Source of the DNA: Marine Group II euryarchaeote MED-G33
GTDB lineage: Archaea > Thermoplasmatota > Poseidoniia > Poseidoniales > Thalassarchaeaceae
Assembly: GCA_949538655.1 (NCBI GenBank)
Contig: CATISE010000063.1
Location: forward strand, 1 to 30,821
Length of the DNA: 30,821 nucleotides
Direction of reading: 5' to 3'
In this document: one piece after another, positions 18,050 through 24,190 of the stretch
How the letters are laid out: the number at the start of each line of letters is the position of its first letter
Position numbering within the stretch: position 1 is the first letter of the stretch
The notes under the pieces: generated by a model
Database searches by the model: none
The model's input: the letters and a program-made list of their open reading frames with translations, nothing else
Told to the model about the DNA's origin: nothing
Translations under genes and position numbers: made by a program

Positions 18050-18059
18050 ATTCAAATTC
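18048..18059. terminator. Small dyad at convergent stops
   Basis: GAATT-CA-AATTC spans the stop codons of the signal peptidase and the site-2 protease, which are only two bases apart. It is short and could be chance. Confidence 0.25.
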
Positions 18060-19581
18060 TCTGAGCAATGATGATCAGTAGCAAACCCATCATCAAGAAT
18101 AAACTGCTGAAAGAAGAGATTTTTGACACGGTCGCTTCTGTTTTGAGTGGATGATAATTTTTCGAAAACCCATGAATTTTACCAACCAAAACCCCGAGGA
18201 AGTCCTTCATCAGATGTCCGCCATCAAAGGGAATAATTGGGATTAAATTGGCCAAACCAAGCCCCACGTTCCACCAGATGAACCAAAAGAACAGCGTGAT
18301 GATTGCCATTAGAATCGTGGTGCCGAGCAGACCCCCCAACCATCCATCAGCCTCGATATAATCCATTTCATGCGGATCCATGATTTGGCCATCTTGATTG
18401 ATGGGAATGCCAATCATCACAATTGGTTGATAGGCGAAACCCAAGGCGTCAACATACCACGGCATATCTTGTTCCCAAGCGGTTGGTCCAGCCAATCGGT
18501 CGATTCCACTCGACCCGCTTTGCATCCCTGATACACCTAGGAATGCACTTTTCTCATCTATTCCGAGTAACTCAATCTGCTCATCGGTGAAATTTTGTGA
18601 TTCTGCATAAGCGAGTTTACTGCTCAGTGTCACACTCAACATACGTTCGGTTCGAACACCATCCGCATCGGGATGACTGAGAACGGTGAGGGTGACCGTG
18701 TCACCTGCTGAATGGGTACTGAGTTCGTCAGTCATCTCGGATGCAGTTTCTACCGGTGTTCCATTGAAGTGAGTGATGATTTCCCACGGTTCCAAACCTG
18801 CTTCTGAGGCGGCTGAATCTTCGACAATTCCGGTGGCATGGACACCTGGATTCACCACTGCAAATTGTGTCGCCAATAGACAGATCAGCAACCAAGTAAG
18901 GGTTGCAGCATAGAGATTTGTTGCGGGAGCAGCGGCAAACAATCGCGCCCGTTCACGTCGTGGTGCTTGGGTGAGTTCATCATATTCAGGTTCTACAAAA
19001 GCTCCTGCTGGAAAAGGCCCTAGCATTAAGAGACCCACGGACCGAACTCGCATACCGTGTGCGCGTGCCTGAAGAGCATGCGCAAATTCATGGATGACAA
19101 GAGCGCCAACGAATGCGATTGCAGGCCACCAAAATGGAATGATTGGACTGACGCCAGGGAATGGAATCAATTGGCTGGCCGGTGCATCCGTCTTTTCGAC
19201 TCCCATGAACAAAGCCAACCCAAAGGAAAGTAACAGGAAGAGGACAATGAATACCATCACAAACGCACAAGTCCAAAGAGAAACTTCGCCATATACACGC
19301 CAGAATTTCCGAGGTGTTGCTGCTTTCTCAATCGTATCTTGACCCCGCGTTGTTCGAAGCATCAAGAGCCCCCCCAACACTCGGGTCGCGTTCCAACGAT
19401 CGAGAATTCCTCGACGCTCCAATTGGCCTAGGAGGAGAACCCATAGACAGAGTGCACCGAATGCCCAATGAACTTGTACGGCTAGAAAAGCACTCAAGAA
19501 AATCAGAATGAGTGCGCGTCGGTCGCGCGCTCGCCGTGCATCGCTCACGACCTGTCCTACTCCCGCTTCTTCTTGAATCAT
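18052..19581 (-). CDS. Site-2 protease family (M50) membrane metalloprotease with PDZ domain
   Basis: It cuts membrane proteins within the bilayer. From ATG 19581 (509 residues) the zinc motif HEFAH lies at 164-168 and the second ligand motif NLIPIIPFDGGH at 445-456, with Asp453 as the likely third ligand. A PDZ-like domain lies between them (about 248-320; ATGIVEDSAASEAGLEPWEIITHFNG), and about six hydrophobic segments surround the active site. The N-terminal Arg-rich region (SDARRARDRRA) should be cytoplasmic. An in-frame GTG at 19617 would add 12 residues that overlap an inverted repeat; ATG 19581 is preferred. Site-2 proteases often act in regulated proteolysis of membrane-bound factors, but no partner is visible here. 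Confidence 0.9.
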   Translation of the reverse strand: MIQEEAGVGQVVSDARRARDRRALILIFLSAFLAVQVHWAFGALCLWVLLLGQLERRGILDRWNATRVLGGLLMLRTTRGQDTIEKAATPRKFWRVYGEVSLWTCAFVMVFIVLFLLLSFGLALFMGVEKTDAPASQLIPFPGVSPIIPFWWPAIAFVGALVIHEFAHALQARAHGMRVRSVGLLMLGPFPAGAFVEPEYDELTQAPRRERARLFAAAPATNLYAATLTWLLICLLATQFAVVNPGVHATGIVEDSAASEAGLEPWEIITHFNGTPVETASEMTDELSTHSAGDTVTLTVLSHPDADGVRTERMLSVTLSSKLAYAESQNFTDEQIELLGIDEKSAFLGVSGMQSGSSGIDRLAGPTAWEQDMPWYVDALGFAYQPIVMIGIPINQDGQIMDPHEMDYIEADGWLGGLLGTTILMAIITLFFWFIWWNVGLGLANLIPIIPFDGGHLMKDFLGVLVGKIHGFSKNYHPLKTEATVSKISSFSSLFLMMGLLLIIIAQRI

Positions 19582-19582
19582 C

Positions 19583-19614
19583 GGGAGAGGACTCAAGGAG
19601 ACAACCCCTCTCCC
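19583..19614. repeat. 8-bp inverted repeat in divergent gap
   Basis: GGGAGAGG (19583-19590) and CCTCTCCC (19607-19614) flank a 16-base spacer in the 39-base gap between the site-2 protease start and the ATG at 19621. It could be an operator for a divergent promoter or a leader hairpin. Confidence 0.4.
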
Positions 19615-19620
19615 CACACC

Positions 19621-19800
19621 ATGGTCGACACCGATGAAGCGCGCCGTATTCAGCGCCGAATCAATACATTACTCAGAGATCGAGACGCCATTCGTCGTAT
19701 GTTAGAGCAAGCTGATTATGAGCGACTGGGCCGCGATGTCGGTCGTCAGAGTGTGGCTATTGACAAACTAGAAACCCTTCTTTCAGGCGAGGATGTTTAG
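19621..19800 (+). CDS. Small charged coiled-coil protein, unknown function
   Basis: From ATG 19621 this encodes 59 residues, strongly charged and helical (EARRIQRRINTLLRDRDAIRR, then GRDVGRQSVAIDKLETLLSG), with leucine/isoleucine spacing suggesting a short coiled coil. There is no signal peptide or membrane segment. The open frame reaches upstream to 19573, but that part overlaps the inverted repeat and the divergent start. The stop TAG overlaps the stop of the Hjc-like gene by four bases on the opposite strand. I do not recognise a family. Confidence 0.6.
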   Translation: MVDTDEARRIQRRINTLLRDRDAIRRMLEQADYERLGRDVGRQSVAIDKLETLLSGEDV

Positions 19801-20429
19801 ACTCGAAATCGTCGCATCCAAGTGGGTACCGGTTCAGGTGCAACTTCGATGACAGGTTCTGATTCTACCTGAATCGCCAAAGCTTCTGTGACAATTCTTG
19901 ACAATCCATTGTCATCGGAATTTCGGCAAACAACACCGAGGAATTGATGTAGAGGCAATCCTAGATCCCAATCGAGATGAGGTTTACCCGTTCGCGTCAG
20001 TGGCAGTGCAGGGATTCTCTTTGCCAGTGTGGCCAATCGGCCAGAAAGAGTTGATGTTTCGACACGGAAGATGCGCCATGAATCACCACGAACCCCTTTG
20101 AGACGGTGTGCATACAGAGGCATTAACTCACATTTTTCACCGATTTCTTTCATGGCTTGCAACTGCGTTTCGGTTTGTCCTGAAAAGTAGACTTTTTTGT
20201 CAGCTCTTGTTTTGACTTCAATTGGAAAACAAATGTCACCGCGTAAAGCGAGTAAATCTCCGCTTCCATCCATGCCACTACCCGCTGCACGAACCACCAA
20301 AAAGGGTCTTTGAACCACCTGCATAGCCTTGGCTCGTTCTAGTTCGGTACACGAACGAGTAACGGCACGAACTCCATCGGGCGAACCGGCCAACACCGCC
20401 CTTAATTCGCGCTCGTAAGACGAGGCCAT
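19797..20429 (-). CDS. Hjc-like Holliday junction resolvase with C-terminal extension
   Basis: Archaeal Hjc is a PD-(D/E)XK nuclease that cuts four-way DNA junctions. The expected residues are visible: Glu6 in YERELR, the VVRAAGSG strand, Asp58 in SGDLLAL, and the Glu71-Val-Lys73 triad in PIEVKTR, followed by VYFSG. Classical Hjc has about 130 residues; this protein has 210. The excess comes from about 25 residues between the first Glu and the RAAGSG strand, and from an 80-100-residue C-terminal tail without recognised motifs. Start ATG 20429 is supported by the immediate YEREL segment. It is divergent from a RuvC/YqgF-like gene, suggesting a shared recombination theme. Confidence 0.8.
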   Translation of the reverse strand: MASSYERELRAVLAGSPDGVRAVTRSCTELERAKAMQVVQRPFLVVRAAGSGMDGSGDLLALRGDICFPIEVKTRADKKVYFSGQTETQLQAMKEIGEKCELMPLYAHRLKGVRGDSWRIFRVETSTLSGRLATLAKRIPALPLTRTGKPHLDWDLGLPLHQFLGVVCRNSDDNGLSRIVTEALAIQVESEPVIEVAPEPVPTWMRRFRV

Positions 20430-20564
20430 CGGCGAAGCCGGCCCATCCGCGGCTATTACAGTGTTCGCTCAAACCCCGCGAATCCGCACGATTTGTTTCA
20501 CAAATTGCCAAATTCGGTCCCATGGGATGCGAAGGTTTGACTATCGACAGGGGGACCCATTAGC
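20430..20564. promoter_or_regulatory. 135-base divergent region between resolvase-like genes
   Basis: It must carry promoters for both the Hjc-like gene and the RuvC-like gene. ATTTGT-TTC-ACAAAT (20491-20505) is a perfect 6-bp dyad, and TCCCATGGGA lies near 20518-20527. No unambiguous TATA box was identified. Confidence 0.4.
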
Positions 20565-21320
20565 GTGGGTGAAGTCGTCGTACGAACGGCAGATTTCCGT
20601 TTGGCCTATCGATTGTTGGCCGGACTGAAGGCGAGACGGATTCGTTGTTCCCATCTTGAGATGGACGCAACTTTACCTCCAACGGCCATGGTTTGGCTGG
20701 CGACACACGAGGAAGTTGAGGCCGCTGCCGACCCTCTCGGGATTGGTGCTACTCTAGAGTCTGTGGAATCTGCAATTGATCAAGCTCTGCGATTTGTGTC
20801 CAAAGGTGGAGTTGTCAAAGATTTGACATTTGGAATCGACCCTGGCCCCCGCCCTGGCCTCGCTTGGGTTGGTGATGGTCGCGTGTTGGGTTCCGCTCAA
20901 TTCGAATCAGTGGATGCTACCGTCAATCGAATCTGCAAATTGTCACAAGACATTGGTCACACTTCTTTGACGGTTCGAATCGGTGATGGTTCGCGAACGA
21001 TTTCCAATCGCTTGGCCAATGTTTGTCTTGCGCGCGGACTGAAGGTCGAGCGTGTAGATGAACGGCGAACATCACGCGGCTTGCAACGCAATCAGCACCA
21101 TGCATCCGCAACTCGAATTGCGCAAATGAAAGGATTGCCCGTAAATCACAAGCAGCCTGTGGTGCCCACGCATGGTGAGATCAAGGAAGTGCAGAGATTG
21201 AGTCGCCGGATTTCAGGAGGGCAGGTCACGATTTCCCAGAGATTGGCCCAAGCCGTTGCAGTGGGTCGTCTCTCGATGGAGGAAGCGATTGGTCGCCAAC
21301 TTCAACGCCTCAGTTATTGA
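20565..21320 (+). CDS. RuvC/YqgF-like RNase H-fold protein, putative nuclease
   Basis: The 251-residue protein has an N-terminal domain of about 85 residues that I do not recognise, then FGIDPGPRPGLAW (89-101), which resembles motif I of RuvC/YqgF nucleases with Asp92 as a candidate metal ligand. VERVDERRTS (161-170) resembles the YqgF DERxT motif with Glu166, and HHASATRIA (178-186) falls where the family has its last acidic or His-containing helix. A basic C-terminal helix region follows. The start is GTG 20565 (no nearby ATG). The fold assignment rests on three short motifs in the right order. Activity on Holliday junctions or RNA is possible but not shown. Its divergent neighbour is an Hjc-type resolvase. 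Confidence 0.6.
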   Translation: MGEVVVRTADFRLAYRLLAGLKARRIRCSHLEMDATLPPTAMVWLATHEEVEAAADPLGIGATLESVESAIDQALRFVSKGGVVKDLTFGIDPGPRPGLAWVGDGRVLGSAQFESVDATVNRICKLSQDIGHTSLTVRIGDGSRTISNRLANVCLARGLKVERVDERRTSRGLQRNQHHASATRIAQMKGLPVNHKQPVVPTHGEIKEVQRLSRRISGGQVTISQRLAQAVAVGRLSMEEAIGRQLQRLSY

Positions 21321-21341
21321 GTACTTCAAATACCTCCAAGT

Positions 21342-21355
21342 TCACCATGCTATCA
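21342..21355 (+). repeat. 14-bp direct repeat, left copy
   Basis: TCACCATGCTATCA ends on the first base of the start codon of the first putative nuclease gene. An exact second copy in the same orientation lies at 23620-23633 over the methyltransferase start. It partly overlaps the dyad CCATG-CTAT-CATGG (21345-21358). Confidence 0.6.
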
Positions 21356-21834
21356 TGGCAGACGCAATAATTGAATTCGATCCAGAGAAAACAGCCAAAG
21401 GAAATGGGGTCGATGTTGACGAGGTATATGAGATAATGAAGAATGGGACTGGTGCATCACCTTGGGTCTCAAAGAGGATAATTTCAGAGCTAAACTTGTC
21501 AAAAGAAACCAAAGATTGGAGGAAAGATGGTTCTTCAGATGAGGGGGATATGGAATTCAAGGGTATAACAATCCACGGCGTAATCCTCGTGCCCTCAGGT
21601 ATGGTGGGTAGTGGTAGGAAGGTAGATTGGGAAAAATTAAACCCTTGGCTAGATGGAATTCCAGGGGGTTTTGTGCTACATGATAACACTCAATATCCAA
21701 GAGTTGCTTTGTATCAAATACCTACGTCAACGATTAGGGAATGGGCCGAAGATGGGTTATTGAAGGCCGATGGTTCAGTATCACAAAAGAACATAATGTC
21801 AGCTTTGTCTGAATTAGGCTATGATGTTGAATAG
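21355..21834 (+). CDS. Putative restriction endonuclease-like protein 1 (PD-(D/E)XK-like)
   Basis: I do not recognise a named family. The 159-residue protein aligns along its length with the next gene: FD near residue 8, then EFK (67-69) against EVR, PSGMVGSGR (80-88) against PSYMVGSGR, and G-x-FV-x-x-D-x-T-x-x-PR ending in a Y-x-IP, then EW pattern. Asp62/Asp65 with Glu67-x-Lys69 could form a PD-(D/E)XK nuclease centre. A TTCAAATAC stretch (21326-21334) lies about 25 bases before ATG 21355 and could be a TATA box for a leaderless transcript. The open frame extends to 21256 within the previous gene, but that part is not credible. The restriction role is inferred from motifs and the linked methyltransferase. 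Confidence 0.6.
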   Translation: MADAIIEFDPEKTAKGNGVDVDEVYEIMKNGTGASPWVSKRIISELNLSKETKDWRKDGSSDEGDMEFKGITIHGVILVPSGMVGSGRKVDWEKLNPWLDGIPGGFVLHDNTQYPRVALYQIPTSTIREWAEDGLLKADGSVSQKNIMSALSELGYDVE

Positions 21835-21879
21835 AACAATTCGATTCGTGTTTGTTCCTACCATATCCATCATATTCCA
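21814..21879 (-). pseudogene. Relic of a second DNA methyltransferase C-terminus
   Basis: Read on the minus strand, codons at 21858-21829 spell GTNTNRIVLF, almost identical to GTNTNRIVVF at the C-terminus of the intact methyltransferase 570 bases away, and end with a stop at 21814-21816. The DNA is 18/20 identical (21839-21858 versus 22410-22429), and the two differences are synonymous on the minus strand. Upstream a Trp also lines up with one gap, then an in-frame stop closes the frame. The relic overlaps the 3' end of nuclease gene 1, just as the intact methyltransferase overlaps nuclease gene 2. Confidence 0.6.
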
Positions 21880-21917
21880 ATGGTGCCCTTAATCAGCCTG
21901 CACAGTATCCTAGCACC

Positions 21918-22391
21918 ATGGAGCCCAGTGGTTGGTTGACATTCGATCTCGCAGCCATCGCCCAATCGTTACACATATCTGAGGAAGATACTCGCAAGTA
22001 TTTCACCGACGGCCGTAGAGTTTCATTCCTCATTGAGCGCCGAGCGGTCGAATCAATGCCTGGATCACGGTTGGCACCAAGCGAAGGTTCAGGATTTGAC
22101 CTCATTGATACGAGTGGAGGATATTGGGAAGTGAGAAGTCTCACCAAAGGAGGCATCTACTTCTGTCCGTCATACATGGTTGGTTCGGGTCGTTCATTCA
22201 ATGAATCTGGCTTCCTTGACAAACTGGATGATGTGAAGGGTTACTTTGTGACTGATATCACCTGTTTCCCCAGGATGCCATACTGGATCATTCCATATCA
22301 GTTGGTTCAAGAATGGTGGTTTAGCAGTCAATTAGGTCGAACCAGCAGGATAAACCGCTCAGCGTTCCTCAATCTGATTAGGGACTCTTAA
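21918..22391 (+). CDS. Putative restriction endonuclease-like protein 2 (PD-(D/E)XK-like)
   Basis: This 157-residue protein is the homologue of the preceding gene. It has the better nuclease-like signature: GSGFDLIDTSGGYWEVRSLTKGG (57-79) gives Asp61 followed by Glu71-Val-Arg73, a pattern like the PD-(D/E)XK core with Arg in the usual Lys place. PSYMVGSGR (84-92), VTDITCFPR and YWIIPYQLVQEWW follow. Start ATG 21918 is chosen because an upstream TTG frame (21852) encodes a Pro/Tyr/Ser-rich segment overlapping the methyltransferase relic. Its stop overlaps the convergent methyltransferase stop by four bases, the tail-to-tail arrangement of many type II systems. Restriction activity is inferred, not shown. 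Confidence 0.62.
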   Translation: MEPSGWLTFDLAAIAQSLHISEEDTRKYFTDGRRVSFLIERRAVESMPGSRLAPSEGSGFDLIDTSGGYWEVRSLTKGGIYFCPSYMVGSGRSFNESGFLDKLDDVKGYFVTDITCFPRMPYWIIPYQLVQEWWFSSQLGRTSRINRSAFLNLIRDS

Positions 22392-22396
22392 TCAGA
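22373..22396. terminator. 8-bp hairpin over overlapping convergent stops
   Basis: TCTGATTA (22373-22380) and TAATCAGA (22389-22396) flank an 8-base loop and span both stop codons of nuclease gene 2 and the methyltransferase. A bidirectional terminator is the simplest reading. Confidence 0.45.
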
Positions 22397-23626
22397 CCTA
22401 AATACCACGATTCGATTCGTATTAGTTCCCTTTGACTTATTGTCAACACCCCAGGTATTGGCAGTTTTGGTAAATTCCTGAACATTGATCATAATGATAA
22501 TCGGTTCAAGCCCCGCCTCAACCCCCGCGGGAACAACCAATTCTTCCAGTAATAGCTCCTTGCCTTTGTAGGTGATTTCTCCAACCTCGAAGGCAACAAA
22601 ACCACCGGGTTCCACTATACGTTTCAGGTCCCGCATGACTTCGACCATCTTCTTCTGCCAGAGTTCTGCATTTTTCAGTTGAGAGATTTTTATTGTAGAA
22701 GCGTCAAGTCCTAGGAACCAACATCTTAGCCAGTTATCGCTTTGATAGTCGACCACATCTAAGAATGGGGGCGAGGTCACCGCTAGTTTGGCAGAATCTG
22801 TTTCGACACCTTGAGCGTTACTTGCATCTCCAGTCACCAAAACAGGTTCCAAATCTAGGCTTTCATACTCTTTAGGTACTCCATTCCACTGCTTGAGGAG
22901 TGCTTTTGAGCGTTTGATAATCCTAGACTTGATGTCCTTCGATTCGGGTTTTTGCTTCTTCTTTTTGTTGATTTTTTTCTGTGATTTAATTGACACAGCT
23001 TGGTTGGGTGGAAGTGAATATACGGAGAAGAACCCTGGTGAGTGCCCCGTGAGACGATTGAGTGCAACCATCCGAATCCATTTGTCAATTTTGTCAAGTT
23101 TTCCACTTTTTTCTCTTCTCAGGAAATATTCTTTCAGTGAGATAACCTGTTTCAGAGTATCACGATGGAAGAACACCTCTAAATCGGGATATTTCTCTTT
23201 TGCAACCGTTAGATCAATTGAACCCAATCTCTTTTCAACTTCGTCGATTGAAGGGGGATTAACTCTTGGTTCTAGCAAAGCCTGACTAAGTGGGTTGATG
23301 TCGTTACCCATTGGTTTCCGTCCTTGGATATAGGCCTCCAAAGGTGTAGTACCTCGTCCCTCAAACGGGTCATACACACCATCTCCTAGGTCGGTTAATC
23401 TAGATATGAAGAACCCTGGAAGTTGTGGTTTGAAACAAGCCCGATAGGAAACCTCCTGCAGGCTATGTCCCTGACGTTGAGCACTGGTCCAATATTCATT
23501 GAATGCCTTTCTTACAGTTCCAGTTCGTTCACCAACAGTCCATTCATAATCCTCGAAAACAGTATTGGTCCCAAATTCATCAAATGTTTCGATGAACTCA
23601 ACGAACTCTGCTTCAGTCATCACCAT
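22388..23626 (-). CDS. Site-specific DNA methyltransferase (amino-methyltransferase, N4-cytosine or N6-adenine)
   Basis: It transfers methyl groups from S-adenosylmethionine to DNA, presumably protecting the host against the linked nucleases. DPFEGRGTT (86-94) is SAM-binding motif I, and VTSPPFLDVVDY (283-294) is catalytic motif IV of the SPPY/F type, which is more common in N4-cytosine enzymes. Motif I precedes IV, and about 190 residues between them, including a Lys-rich stretch (KKINKKKKQK, 217-226), could hold the target recognition domain. VEPGGFVAFEVGE (338-350) follows. The protein has 412 residues from ATG 23626; ATG 23620 is also possible. The start lies inside the right copy of the 14-bp repeat. 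Local sequence near 22900-23000 is visibly more AT-rich than neighbouring genes, consistent with transfer. Confidence 0.82.
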   Translation of the reverse strand: MVMTEAEFVEFIETFDEFGTNTVFEDYEWTVGERTGTVRKAFNEYWTSAQRQGHSLQEVSYRACFKPQLPGFFISRLTDLGDGVYDPFEGRGTTPLEAYIQGRKPMGNDINPLSQALLEPRVNPPSIDEVEKRLGSIDLTVAKEKYPDLEVFFHRDTLKQVISLKEYFLRREKSGKLDKIDKWIRMVALNRLTGHSPGFFSVYSLPPNQAVSIKSQKKINKKKKQKPESKDIKSRIIKRSKALLKQWNGVPKEYESLDLEPVLVTGDASNAQGVETDSAKLAVTSPPFLDVVDYQSDNWLRCWFLGLDASTIKISQLKNAELWQKKMVEVMRDLKRIVEPGGFVAFEVGEITYKGKELLLEELVVPAGVEAGLEPIIIMINVQEFTKTANTWGVDNKSKGTNTNRIVVFRSD

Positions 23627-23633
23627 GCTATCA
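23620..23633 (+). repeat. 14-bp direct repeat, right copy
   Basis: TCACCATGCTATCA, identical and in the same orientation as 21342-21355. It contains the methyltransferase start codon on the minus strand. Together the copies bracket the three R-M genes. Confidence 0.6.
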
Positions 23634-23640
23634 GTGTATC

Positions 23641-23668
23641 CTTGCGCAAGTTCAGGGTTTTTAGTACT
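23641..23668 (-). promoter_or_regulatory. Candidate methyltransferase promoter and palindromic operator
   Basis: CTTGCGCAAG (23641-23650) is a perfect 10-bp palindrome. Upstream in the gene direction lies AGTACTAAAAA (23668-23658), a plausible TATA-like element about 25-30 bases before a start near 23635. AGTACT also occurs at 21320-21325 before nuclease gene 1. A repressor bound at the palindrome would block initiation. Confidence 0.35.
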
Positions 23669-23707
23669 ATGGATTCAAATCACAGATAAAATAGATCTGG
23701 TTCAATT

Positions 23708-24178
23708 CTAATCGCTGGTAATTGTATTGCCAATTCTTTCGATGTATTTGGGTGGGAGACCGTGAGTAATTGCTCCATCCACAATGTGTTTCAGATACCT
23801 CTTACTCGGAGGTACGCCATCTTCATCAAATCGATCCGGATGAAAATTGGCCACATATGTCTTGCACTCATGCTCCACCCCATCATCTGTAATCACACGA
23901 ATAGTTTCTTTCGTATAATGCGGAATATTAGCCCTTGTTCCTTCAGAACGGTCCATTTCTTCGACAGCAGCAGAATCCAATTCAAGGAGCAAACCCCACA
24001 CAATACTTCCAGTCTTTGGGATGATGTTTGCCTTCCCTCCATCCTTTCCTTTCTTGGTAAATCCGAATTCCCAATCATCTAATCGGGCAATTTTTGCGTT
24101 TTCTAAAATTCGCTCAATGCCTTTTTGTTTCAGTCGGTCTGAATCCATGTTACTGCCATAGGCGAATTGCATTTCCAT
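23708..24178 (-). CDS. Gamma-glutamylcyclotransferase-like (GGCT/AIG2 fold) protein
   Basis: The 156-residue protein starts with FAYGSNM (5-11), the substrate-binding signature of the GGCT-like fold. Glu79 in DRSEG, followed by HYTKETIRV, falls at the place of the catalytic general acid/base of the family. Such enzymes release 5-oxoproline from gamma-glutamyl amines or peptides; related members have other substrates. The gene starts 12 bases after the stop of the membrane coiled-coil gene and lies upstream of the methyltransferase on the same strand, separated by 81 bases. Whether it belongs to the restriction cassette is unclear because the 14-bp repeat lies between them. Confidence 0.75.
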   Translation of the reverse strand: MEMQFAYGSNMDSDRLKQKGIERILENAKIARLDDWEFGFTKKGKDGGKANIIPKTGSIVWGLLLELDSAAVEEMDRSEGTRANIPHYTKETIRVITDDGVEHECKTYVANFHPDRFDEDGVPPSKRYLKHIVDGAITHGLPPKYIERIGNTITSD

Positions 24179-24190
24179 TCAAATGCCCCC

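Noticed and set aside
21256..21354. 33-residue N-terminal extension of the first nuclease-like protein
   Set aside because: It lies inside the coding end of the RuvC-like gene in another frame and does not match the homologous second nuclease-like protein.
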